Below are positions 55,101 to 64,000 of a stretch of 64,000 nucleotides of DNA, one piece after another. Under the pieces are notes generated by a model. That model was given only the letters and a program-made list of their open reading frames with translations. It had not been told where the DNA came from and did no database searches. Each line of letters starts with the position of its first letter. The stretch's first letter is position 1. Both the position numbers and the translations under genes were made by a program. Source of the stretch: Gigaspora margarita (taxonomy: Eukaryota; Glomeromycota; Glomeromycetes; Diversisporales; Gigasporaceae); the NCBI GenBank assembly GCA_009809945.1, contig WTPW01000496.1, forward strand, positions 84,116-148,115, given 5' to 3'.

Positions 55101-56155
55101 TCAGTCATTCGATTTGTCACACAATATTAAATATAAATTTTGTCTATATAAAATTTTAAAAAAAATTGTATATAAAATTACTATAAACTTTGAAGCAATG
55201 ATGTTTTTCAACCTACATATTAATTTAAAATTAAATTTCACGATTATATAGAGCAAAAGGAGGCGAATAAAAAAACCTTTGCTGCCAAGCCACAGTTTTG
55301 CCATTTTTGCACAAAACAAAAACGTAACTTTGCCAAAAACAATATTTTTTGATTTTAAGATGAGAACTATATATAAAATTATGCTCTGAACAACTTTACT
55401 TAGTCAGTGGAAGTGGGTTACCTTGTAAGAAAAATGGGTTATCTATGTACTAAAGTTAAAATTTATTATTTTTCATTATTGAACTTTTTTCTTATTAGGT
55501 AACCTACTTTGGGCTCTTAAGCAAAGTTGTTCAGCACGTAATTTTATATTATATTTGAAGTTGAAACATGCTTTCCAGATGTTTTCTAAGTGAAAAATGG
55601 GGTTAAAGTTAGAAAAAAATTTTTTCTAAAAAAATTTTTTAGAAAAAAATTTTTTTTTAACTTTAACCCCATTTTTGCTTAGAAAACATCTGAAAAGCAT
55701 ATTTCAATCTCAAATATAATATAAAATTACGTGCCGAACAACTTTGCTTAAGAGCCCAAAGTAGGTTACCTAATAAGAAAAAAAGTTCAATAATGAAAAA
55801 TAATAAATTTTAACTTTAGTACATAGATAACCCATTTTTCTTACAAGGTAACCCACTTCTGCTGACTAAATAAAGTTGTTCAGAGTATGATTTTACATAT
55901 GGTTCTCATCTTAAAATTAAAAATATTGGTATTTGGCAAAGTTATGTTTCGTTTTGTGCAAAAATAGCAGAACTGTGACTTGGCAGCAAAGGTTTTTTTA
56001 TTTGCCTCCTTTTGCTCTATGTAATCGCGAAATTTAATTTTAAATTAATATGTAGGTTGAAAAACATCATTGCTTCAAAGTTTATAGTAATTTTATATGT
56101 TATTTTTTAAAATTTCATATAGATGAAATTTACATGTAACAAATCAGATGACTGA
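55101..56155. mobile_element. near-perfect 1.06-kb palindrome (fold-back element)
   Basis: Left arm 55101-55630 and right arm 55640-56155 are reverse complements with few mismatches. Paired words include TCAGTCATTCGATTTGTCAC / GTAACAAATCAGATGACTGA, CCTTTGCTGCCAAG / CTTGGCAGCAAAGG, GAAGTGGGTTACCTTGTAAG / CTTACAAGGTAACCCACTTC and GTAACCTACTTTGGGCTCTT / AAGAGCCCAAAGTAGGTTAC. The centre is an A/T-only stretch of AAAAAATTTTTT type. No meaningful coding frame. Confidence 0.85.
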
Positions 56156-56525
56156 TATATAGTACGTTATAATTTTGGCTATCATTAAGCCAAAGAAAGG
56201 TATGTAATGATAGTCATGATAATCACAAAATGCAATTTGATCACTAGATACTATATAACTATTTGTATTAACATTTCTAAATGATCTATTCATTTATTTT
56301 TGGTTTAGCACGATAACATTGCATAGCAGTTGTGCAGCTATCTATATCTAACTATCACAAGTTTTTACCTGTTTACTATATTAACAACCGGTTTATCTGA
56401 TTTAAAATTTGATAGGATGCCATATATATAGCACTATATATGATTTATGGCACTATATATAATATACAATACTATATATAGTATACAGTATATATTATCT
56501 TATATGTCACCTTATATACTATATC
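56156..56525. other. TATA-rich spacer
   Basis: ATATAGCACTATATATGATT-like repeats at 56430-56510. No gene. Confidence 0.4.
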
Positions 56526-56819
56526 AGGACCCCAGAAACTTATATTAGATGTTCCCGTCATGTATACTAGGTAAAGTTCATATAGAAAATTTTCTGATGT
56601 TACTGGCTAAGGCATAGGTAAAGTTATTAGTAGGGGAATGAAAATCTTACCAAAAAAGAAAATAGCATACAAAAAATATGCACACTCATGTGATTTGGTT
56701 TTCTTTTACAGTAATGACCTTCATTTTTAGCCAATCAGCTTGCGAGTAATAAAATGATAAAATTGGCTCCATTTTGCCGAGAACATCTAATATAAGTTTC
56801 CGGGGTCCTACTATATCAA
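56526..56819. mobile_element. MITE with 29-bp ends and 8-bp TSD, 294 bp
   Basis: AGGACCCCAGAAACTTATAT with TAGATGTTC at the left is answered by GAACATCTA with ATATAAGTTTCCGGGGTCCT at the right, one mismatch. Exact duplication actatatc at 56518-56525 and 56820-56827. The 8-bp TSD fits hAT; the well-kept ends suggest youth. Confidence 0.87.
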
Positions 56820-56827
56820 AAGTGACA

Positions 56828-57242
56828 TATACTATAATATTTGTTATAGTGGTAAACCTTTAATCTGATGAATATCCCCACCTCTATGAATAACCCAATC
56901 AGATTCCAAATTTGTACAGAACACTTCACATGCTACATAATCATGTACTATGTTTCTGGTATATAATAATTATAATTAATTAGTTGCAACTATAGTTAGC
57001 AACTAATCGATTAAAAAATTTATCAACTTGGAACACTACCTAGATTATAACAATTTCTAACCAGCAACTTATATAGGTTACCTGTTCTGGGTCAGAACAT
57101 TAGATACAGTCTATTTTCTAATCTTTTGAAATTTTATAGGTTTCCTGCTTGCAGTTGGACTACTTGAATGGGCCATAATTAATTTAGATCAGCTATCTAC
57201 TTACAGATGACCTGGGTAATACTTATCTAGATCAGAATACTA
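56828..57242. other. AT-rich spacer inside the 4.08-kb element
   Basis: No assignable feature. Confidence 0.4.
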
Positions 57243-57902
57243 TCCCTTAAACCGTACAGTTTTAGCAGGCAAATTTGCCTGCTTAAATTTTATAAATTCA
57301 TATCTGATCTATTTTTTAAAAAATAAAATATTTTAAAAATTTTTTTTTTAAATAAAAACTTTGATTATATACTATTTAAAACTTCTTTTTATTTGCTTAA
57401 TATTTATAAAAAATTTGAAGTTGTTTATAAAAGAAAAATTTATAATTTTTTAAAAAAATTTTAATTTTAAAAATTTTTTCTGTTTTTTTAGTTTTACTTA
57501 ATAAAAATATAAGATTAATCCCCCTATTACCTTAATCCAAAATTGTAGACAATTTAAAATTACATTACTTTTATTATTAAAACTTTTATAACTTATTAAG
57601 CAAAATTTGAACTTTACTTAGTAGTAACTACAAAATTTCTCTTCGGGAACATATAAAATTTTAAGAAACTTTTTAAAATTTTAATAGAAAAACTAAAAAA
57701 TAAGTTTTATTAAAAATGTAATATCTTTATCAAAATTAAAAATAGAATGATAAAATTTAAATATATTATATATAAAAGGAATATCTTTAATTTTATTCAA
57801 TAAATAGGGGGGGTCAAGCTTAAATAAATTTTAAGAAAACTCAAAAAAACTTTTTAAAAATAATTTTAGCAGGCAAATTTGCCTGCTATACGGTTTAAGG
57901 GA
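57243..57902. mobile_element. TA-target (mariner-like) element, 660 bp
   Basis: Ends TCCCTTAAACCGT and, inversely, ACGGTTTAAGGGA, flanked by TA (57241-57242, 57903-57904). Next to each end is the full palindrome AGCAGGCAAATTTGCCTGCT. It is the compact relative of 26087-28024. No transposase. Confidence 0.82.
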
Positions 57903-58159
57903 TAAAATATTTACTATTTTATGCATGTTGAATTGGGTTTTGGACTTTTAAACCAGACTCAAACTTTCAAACCAGACTCAGACCAGACTCAAACCAAGCC
58001 AAAAGTTTGATATTTGGACTCAGACTAGACTGAGTTGTAAAATAGTTTGAGTTTGAGTTTGGTTCGAAATTCAAACTGAACTCAGACTTGCCTAAAGTTA
58101 GCCTCAGTCTGGATCTATCAGAGCTCTAATTATAATGAACCTAAAATTGTTTAATTCTA

Positions 58160-58395
58160 ATCACAGGATCCAAAGATCATTATAGATTTGTGTTATTTTT
58201 AATATATTATATTAAAATAACACAAATCTATAATAATCTCTAGATTTTGTAATCAGAATTTAATGATTTTAGGTTCATTAGAATTGTTTTATTGAGATAA
58301 GTATTTTGGTAGTAAACTTATTCAAAACAGATCACTGGTTCAAGAGTTATTTAATATTAAAGTTTACAAGATCTTTAATAATAATTTTTAATATA
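58160..58395. repeat. hairpin units (TTACTACCAAAAT-type), right of the 4.08-kb element
   Basis: A central short palindrome at about 58190-58240 (GATTTGTGTTATTTTTAATA / TTAAAATAACACAAATC) is followed by TTTAATGATTTTAGGTTCAT ... TTGGTAGTAAACTTATTC, the inverted partner of units at 53790-54050. Confidence 0.6.
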
Positions 58396-58612
58396 CTATA
58401 AAGTCCTGAATATAAGCAACCCTCTAAGCCATCCATTTTGGCTAAATTTTTAAAGGGTTGCAAAATGCTCAATTCTATTAGCCTATCTTAATAAAATTTA
58501 TTCTATATTTAACTATTTTAAAGAGTTGCTTAATTTATTTTTCTAGTATTTTGGTCTCAAAATATAGAGAGTTGCTTATATTCAGAGGTTGCATATATTC
58601 AGAACTTTATAG
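58396..58612. mobile_element. TA-target MITE, 217 bp
   Basis: Ends CTATAAAGTCCTGAATATAA and, inversely, ATATATTCAGAACTTTATAG, flanked by TA at 58394-58395 and 58613-58614. GAATATAAGCAACCCTC / GAGAGTTGCTTATATTC continue the inverted repeat to about 40 bp. Confidence 0.82.
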
Positions 58613-58783
58613 TATACGAAAATTATATAATTAAAGCAATACAAATCTATAACGATCTTGGAACTCTGCAATTGGATTTTGGTGATTTTAGGCTCATTAG
58701 AATCATCCCATTAAGCTAAATATTTTGGTAGTAAAATTATCTAAAATGGATTATTGGTTCAAAAGTTATTTAATTCATGATTT

Positions 58784-59109
58784 GTATACCAACCAGTGAA
58801 AATATATAGTAAAATGTAAGGTTAATTAATTAGTGTTTTTTTCAAATTTCAGGAATCTGGTCTTATATAGTTGTGAAATGTTTTTAATAATATCTTGTGA
58901 TCTACTAGGCCTATTTTAATAATTTTACTACCGTTAGAATTGCAAGAATGTGCTCTACAACTTTCATTTAGTGGAGAAGAAAGATTAGCTTAGTAAAAAA
59001 AAGTCGCTATTGTTCTAACAGTACCAGATTCCTAAAATTTGAAAAAATACCAATTAATTAACCATACATTTTACTATATATTTCCACTAGTTGGTATACA
59101 GATCACGAA
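58784..59109. mobile_element. TTAA-target MITE with about 95-bp ends, 326 bp
   Basis: TTCATGATTTGTATACCAAC ... TAGTAAAATGTAAGGTTAAT ... AGGAATCTGGT is answered inversely by ACCAGATTCCT ... ATTTTACTATATA ... GGTATACAGATCACGAA. TTAA flanks at 58780-58783 and 59110-59113. Removing it restores GTTATTTAATATTAAAG, which occurs intact at about 58347-58363. TTAA targets point to the piggyBac group (tentative). Confidence 0.8.
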
Positions 59110-59442
59110 TTAATATTAAAGTTTAAAAATTTTTAAATTTTTAATAATCTTAGCCAATTAAAAGTTATCTGCTATTAGGATCTAATAATTTTCTAATTCT
59201 TCTCCCTATTCTAAAAATCAGATGATAAATAGTACTCCTCTTACAGGTCATAAAATATAACCAACTTAGTCTTTTTTAAGATTTTTTATACTTTTTTTCA
59301 TATAGCATAAGGTAAAAATAGGTATTGTGGCAAAGTTAAAGAGAATTTTTGGTATAATTTGGTTTTATTGGTCCAAATTGAATAATTTTGGTACTATTTG
59401 ATTCATTTCAATAAGACAAATCAAATAGTATCAAAAATTTTT

Positions 59443-61577
59443 GCGGCGGGCCCATCAAACAAGCTAGCCATAAAAATAAAACTTGAAGAGATAAAAGAAG
59501 ATCAATGTAAAAAAGAATGGGTCCTAGCTGCAAAAGAAGCTAACCAATGCGATATAAGTCAAGTAGTAGAAAAGAAACAGGAGAAGATCCGCACAGAGCA
59601 TTGGATACAAGATTCACAAAACATATTAAGAGAAACAATTGTAAGAAAATATGAGGGTTGTAAGTATAACAAAAGTGAACAAAACCAAGTATGCGAGGAG
59701 TGGACCCAAAGAAATGAAATAATAGGAGTTCTGCCTACCAAACCACTCCCAAACGGCAAAAGAAAATTGGATATAGACCTAGGTACAGTTCTGAGATGGG
59801 AAAAAAAGAGAAACGAACGAAAATAGAGAAGTAGAACTCCCACAGAAATTGGAGGAGGTACAAGAGTTAGGAATAGAAATTATTAGAAATCAAAAGCTTA
59901 GTTTAGAATTAGAAGAATTAATGATTAGAAAATACAAAAAAAATAGATTAGAAAATAGAGAAAATTTTGGTTTATACGGATGGCTCCCTGGTTAGAACAT
60001 CAACAGAGAAGGGAGGAATGGATAGAATGGGAGCAAGTTGGGTTCAAGTAGGTTTAAACAAAGAGGAAATTCTAGATACAGGCTATGTGGGTACTTAGGA
60101 ATGGCCATCATCTACCAAACCGGAGCTAATAGCAATTTGGTTAGCCTTATTAATGGCAATGGAGAGAACTAAAGTTCAGATTAACACAGATAGCGAGATC
60201 GCAATAAGCAATATAGATGCCGGTAATAAAGATCACACAAGCAGGTTTTGGCTAAGACAGAAGAACCAAAACATAACACGAAGCATCCATAAATTAGTAA
60301 GATTAAAGGAAATACATCTTTCTCTAGTCAAAGTCAAGGGCCACAGTGGGATTTTATGGAATGAGATAGCAGATCACTTAGCTAGGCAAGGTTCAGAATT
60401 ATTAGACCAACGAAGTTGCATTACTTCATTACTCCCAGTTCAAAGTGTAGAAATGTACTGGAAGGACAAGAAGGTTGAACAACCGAGAGATGACTTTGTC
60501 AAAGTCCTAATAAACCTTAAAGTAGGCTTAGAGTGGTGCCTATCAGAATCAGTTTTCAAAGAAGAACCACAAGATGAAAAACTAAAATTCAAATGGACAC
60601 TTTTGTGGAACAGAATTAAAAGACAGAATGGGATAAGATGTACTTCAACAAGAAAGAATAGGAGGCTAGGCGGTCTCTTCAAATGCCTCCAAGAGAAATT
60701 ACCAGTTTTAAAAACTTTGGCAAAATGGCGCGAAGACTTATACAAGGAAAGTAAATGTATAAGCTGCAAGGACAGAAAGGAAGAAAACCAAGACCATTTA
60801 TCAGAATGTCCTAAATATGAAGCGCTATGGTATGATCTAGAAGAAACAGTAATTCAAGCCGCATGGACAGGAGTTTCCGCTAAACTTTAGCGAACAAGTA
60901 ACACAGAACAGCTTAAGATAGCATTCTGGGGCAAAACACAGGACGAGAAAATAAATACAAGAAGGGGTCTGGTTAAAGGACTAGTAAGAAAAAGCGCATA
61001 CATGAAGGTCCTAGAAGCTCTAGAAAGGAAAGTAAAGGAGGCTGCATCCTTCTGTGACACAGCAAGTGTTGTGGCTTAGAACATTTTTTATGAAGAAATC
61101 TGGAGAACGCGATGCGAGATCTTTATAGAATGGGAGAAAAGTAATGGAATCGCTAAAAGGAACAAGATAGCGAAAAAAGAGAAAAAGAAAAAAAGATCAA
61201 AGAAGTATAAGAAAAAGGACAAGGGAAAAGAAGTCGTATTAGAAGCAAAAAGAGAGAAAACACGACTCCGCCAGAAGTTGAAGAAAAAGAAAACAGAGGA
61301 AAAGTGTAAAAAAGACGACCTATGGGAGAACGCAGTAGAGATGTTAATAATAAAAGGAGAAAAGCTATTTTGGTATGGCTTATAGGCGAGTCGGGCATGC
61401 CTTCTATTTGAACCAAGGTTCAAATAGTGCGGCAGGTCGCACCTGGGTACCCTAATGATAGCTGGGTGATGTCAAACTTAGATATTAAGTAATTATTTGT
61501 ATAGTCTTAGATAGTACAATTCTCTTAATAAAAGTAATGGCGAGACTGCCTAAATTTAAAAAAAAAAAAAAAAAAAA
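59443..61577 (+). mobile_element. 5'-truncated LINE with RNase H domain, 16-bp TSD
   Basis: Non-LTR retrotransposon 3' part, 2.1 kb, flanked by a perfect 16-bp duplication agtatcaaaaattttt (59427-59442, 61578-61593) and ending in an A-run. A first segment (to 59826) is a charged linker with no domain I recognise. An RNase H domain starts near 59973, with YTDGSL, KPELIAI, NTDSEIAI and VKVKGHSGILWNEIADHLAR. These supply the D, E, D and D catalytic residues that would cut RNA in RNA-DNA hybrids. A CxxC-H-C knuckle (CISCKDRKEENQDHLSEC) follows, then a Lys-rich tail to about 61384. Reverse transcriptase and endonuclease are absent. One in-frame stop lies inside the RNase H part, another ends the main frame at 60890, and frame changes separate the linker from the RNase H, so the copy is dead but not old. 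Minus-strand frames here are shadows. Confidence 0.88.
59973..60890 (+). pseudogene. LINE RNase H plus zinc-knuckle coding remnant
   Basis: The best-preserved coding part of the LINE. From 60153 it runs 245 codons without a break through the end of RNase H (KVKGHSG...NEIADHLA), a linker rich in Trp, Lys and Glu, and the CCHC knuckle near the end. The domain order (RNase H then a Cys-rich knuckle) is known from several RNase-H-bearing LINE clades. It cannot yield a working enzyme on its own. Confidence 0.8.
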
Positions 61578-61593
61578 AGTATCAAAAATTTTT

Positions 61594-62300
61594 CAATTTG
61601 GATTACAAAATTGCAAGTTATTTACAATAAGGGCCATGTTATTAATTACCTAATTATTTTTTTATCAGAGGTCTACTCCCCTCCTCCCCTTCTTAATATA
61701 GATTTGGTCAGGTTCTATATATAATTTCAACTTTTTTACCTCTCATCTAGAAAATCACCTAATTTTTGTCACTTTCCTAATATGTTATGCAAAATTGAAT
61801 ATGTGTATTGGGTGAATTTATTATAAGTTATGATTTGTTAGTTCAAACTAAATGATTTATACCATTCAAATCATTTTATTGAAACAATTCAAATAGTACA
61901 AAAATTATTTGATTTTGATTACTATATTATGAAATATTGGTATTAAAATAGTGTCTAAAAATAATGTATTGATTTTTTTAAAAAAATTAATTTACAATAT
62001 TCAAATACCAATATCTTATGACCTAGTAATTGAAATCAACCAATTTTTGTACTATTCAAATTATCTTGATGAGATGATTTGAATGGTATAAAAATTATTA
62101 AGTTTGGACTGACAGATCATAATTTATAATAGATTCACCACAATACCTATATTCACTACAATAATCACACTTATCTTATACTTGGTCATATCTTGTGATC
62201 TAATAATTGGAATTAAATGATCTTGCTACTGTTTCATTAAGATGAATCAAATAGTATAAAAATTATTTAATTCTGACAACTGTGTTACAAGATATCTTCA
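61594..62300. repeat. hairpin units (ATTTGAATGGTATAAAA-type)
   Basis: Units near 61840-61925 (TTTATACCATTCAAATCATT / AATTCAAATAGTACAAAAAT), 62025-62110 (TTTTGTACTATTCAAATTAT / GATTTGAATGGTATAAAAAT) and 62200-62290, plus the half-unit split by the LINE. 61625-61795 is the partner of the dispersed repeat at 51712-51875. Confidence 0.6.
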
Positions 62301-62540
62301 ATTTGCTATAATACTCCACCCTTTAAATTTTAACTTTATGATATGATGTATAAAATCAGTTATTACTGTTCAAAACAGTTGGTTACATTATTATTTTTAT
62401 ATAAAATTTACTTAATGTTATGTATTAATTTTAAACAAGCAAAATAGAATTTTTCTTTATAATAAAATAAAAAAGTTTTTATTTTAACAACTTTAACTTT
62501 GCCATAATATCCCACTTTACCTTATGTATTTGTTTTTGTA

Positions 62541-62703
62541 CAATTTAAGTTGCTTATATAAAATTCTATATAATTACTTATATAAATTACCCAATAGAAA
62601 TATGAGCAAGGCCTCACCTTAAAAAATAAAATAAATAAAAAAAAAAAAAAAACATAAAATATAATAAACACCTGCACATTAATTTGGGTATATATATTAT
62701 TTG
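62541..62703 (+). mobile_element. retroposon 3' end relic with A-rich tail
   Basis: ATGAGCAAGGCCTCACCTT followed by an A-rich tail (62620-62652), the same end type as 43640-43735. Confidence 0.5.
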
Positions 62704-63254
62704 CAGGTAATACAAACCAAAAAAGTAATCCAATTTTGTAAATAAACTAAGTGCGTAAGATAAAAAATTTAGGGTTGGGACCTTAACGTTAAGAGGCTAT
62801 AGAAACAGAATAATGTTCATTATATTTAAAATTTCATTCCCAACATTTTTAATTAGTGCACCAAAATCGATTTAAATATGGTGCGCGCAGCCTAGTCGCA
62901 TCAAATCATATTGATAGTGCTGAAATTTTTGTCGATCATTTACTTATAAGAATAAATCTGATTGGTTAAATTTTTTATATGTTTTTTATTTTTTTTATAT
63001 TTGTGCTGAAATTTTTAAAATAGCTTTTTTTAAAAATTAAAATTTTCTTGATAAAAGTTTTAAAAAGTTTAAAACTAAATACACAGTTGAATAGAGCTTG
63101 TCAAATACTACTTAAATATATAAAATTTTTTTGCAATTCAATTTTACGTTTTATATAAAATATTTGATGTGATTAGGCTGCGCGCACCATACTAGCTTTG
63201 CAAAATTTACACACTCCGATCGGCTATTTCCTCTTCAAGAATTTGTATTACCTG
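62704..63254. mobile_element. inverted-repeat element, GCAGGTAATACAAA ends
   Basis: A perfect 14-bp inverted pair, GCAGGTAATACAAA (62704-62717) and TTTGTATTACCTGC near 63241-63254, with partial extension outward (TTATTT / AAATAA). It contains the GC-ended MITE 62879-63189. No TSD identified. Confidence 0.6.
62879..63189. mobile_element. TA-target MITE with GC-rich ends, 311 bp
   Basis: TGGTGCGCGCAGCCTAGTCG with CATCAAAT at the left and ATTTGATGTG with ATTAGGCTGCGCGCACCA at the right are inverted copies, flanked by TA (62877-62878, 63190-63191). The GCGCGC core is striking in this AT-rich setting. Confidence 0.8.
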
Positions 63255-64000
63255 CACAAATAAGTGGACGCCGTGCATGGCAATAAATTTTATGCTATCT
63301 CCTTATATAAAAAATATACTAGCCAACAAATGCTCCGAAAATGTGTTTACTTTAGTACTAAATCTACTACTTTTGGAGACTTTTTTTTTATTATTATGGA
63401 TATGCGTTATTTTGGGACGCGCATGGGCGTAATTTCGAAACCATATATGATATTTTTCGGGGGACACGATTTTCGAATTAACGCCCCTACCTGGTATTTC
63501 ACAACAATATGAAACCAAAAAAAAATTGTTTATTATCTAATATATCATATTTGAAATAAAAGATATTTAATTATATCATGTGATGCTGTATAATGATAAA
63601 TAATATTATAAAATTCACCTCTTCTAAATGACTAACATTAACAATTTTAATTTTAATTCTGGACACGGATTTACTATTGTTGAAGGCAATTCTTTAATTC
63701 ATTAGCAAATTTACTTTAATTTTTTTTTAAAATTTATTTAAAAATTATAAGAACCTAAATATTTTAAGAATTACTAATTAGAAAAAAATTTTTTGTAAAT
63801 TCTATAAAATCTATATATCTCTATATCTGCCCATAATGATATAAACCAATTCACCAAAAACTATTTCACCGACAGCAATTTCGCAAACAAAGTTTGCTTA
63901 ATTGGGGTTGAAGATGGCTGACTTATAGTTGGTGTTTTTTTAAAAGTAGATCGTCGGCAAAATGGTTGTCAGCGAATTCTATTAGACTCGCCAATAATTG
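63255..64000. other. right-edge stretch, no gene supported
   Basis: A plus-strand frame of 82 codons (63264-63512) has no motif I know. GGGACGCGCATGGGCG and CGGGGGACACGATTTTCG within it are GC-rich and repeat-like. 63845-63990 is related to 8720-8830. AT-rich otherwise. Confidence 0.4.

Larger units (their letters stand above)
54060..58138. mobile_element. hAT-like compound element, 4.08 kb, with nested insertions
   Basis: Ends TAGGGCTTTGAAGTCTGGGT and, inversely, CAGAGCTCTA with CTCAGTCTGGATC. Flanks attctaat (54052-54059) and attataat (58139-58146) agree at 7 of 8 positions. Removing the element rejoins a hairpin unit (AAGATAATTCTAAT with GAACCTAAAATTG), as seen intact near 58265-58290. 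Both ends are rich in GAACCTGAACTC / GACTCAAAC words. Inside are the palindrome 55101-56155, MITE 56526-56819 and TA element 57243-57902. No transposase recognised. Confidence 0.65.
59300..62540. mobile_element. element with CATAAGGTAAA ends, carrying hairpin units and a LINE
   Basis: CATAAGGTAAAAATAGGTAT, then GGCAAAGTTAAAG (59305-59343), is answered inversely by CTTTAACTTTGCCATAATAT with CCACTTTACCTTATG (62495-62530). Between them are GGTACC-type hairpin units interrupted by the LINE 59443-61577. Without the LINE it would be about 1.1 kb. TSD uncertain (possibly TA). Confidence 0.55.

Noticed and set aside
61088-61423. Minus-strand open frames over the LINE tail (also 59559-59843, 60440-60769)
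   Set aside because: They are the antisense of the Lys-rich and RNase H coding strand and carry no motif.
63264-63512. 82-codon frame at the right edge as a gene
   Set aside because: No recognisable motif, and its GC-rich words look like transposon ends; unsupported without a comparison.

Overview
The window reads as nuclear DNA of an arbuscular-mycorrhizal (Glomeromycotina, Rhizophagus-like) fungus. This is an inference from four things: visible AT-richness; short-intron fungal gene structure; decayed kinases of the expanded TKL type (CxxC ribbon, then GEGGFG and VALK) typical of these fungi; and a very heavy, multiply nested load of transposable elements. No database search was possible, so the organism call is only moderately firm.

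Three host genes look intact. A five-exon secreted HExxH metalloprotease lies at 10114-11963 (+). A two-exon mitochondrial OXNAD1-type FAD/NAD oxidoreductase lies at 31924-33047 (+). A single-exon gene of unknown function, with a possible permuted papain-like His...Cys arrangement, lies at 33186-33752 (-), tail to tail with OXNAD1. Decayed host sequence includes a mitochondrial ribosomal protein uL2m fragment (110-330, -), a kinase pseudogene (29440-30850, +) and a second kinase N-terminal scrap (42028-42270, +).

The rest is mobile or repetitive DNA. Retroposons: five tRNA-headed SINEs, each with a clear target-site duplication (TSD) of 12-16 bp (1527-2054, 20750-21539, 24828-25496, 36418-37338, 45888-46492) plus one SINE fragment; a 5'-truncated LINE with an RNase H domain (59443-61577, 16-bp TSD); and a 1.07-kb retroposed transcript (39523-40595, 15-bp TSD). 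DNA elements: hAT-type elements with 8-bp TSDs (including a 280-bp family with three copies here, and a deleted copy that keeps a transposase dimerisation-domain relic); TA-target mariner-like elements; TTAA-target elements; and long fold-back elements.

Layout: 0-9.5 kb repeats; 9.5-12 kb protease gene; 12-16.4 kb repeats; 16.4-20.4 kb a 33-bp minisatellite split by two nested transposons, with an assembly gap; 20.7-29 kb SINEs, a 222-bp tandem array and a three-level mariner nest; 29.4-33.8 kb gene island; 34-45 kb repeats; 45.6-50.3 kb a fold-back element holding a hAT element that holds a SINE; 51-62.5 kb nested fold-back elements and the LINE; 62.5-64 kb further repeats.

I found no new multi-gene system. 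The most interesting signals are the modular SINEs (shared tRNA heads on different bodies), the hairpin-unit arrays carried by several elements, a conserved internal core shared by seven elements with unlike ends, and an exact 19-bp Tn5 mosaic-end adapter at 47927-47945 beside an N, which marks a misassembly.
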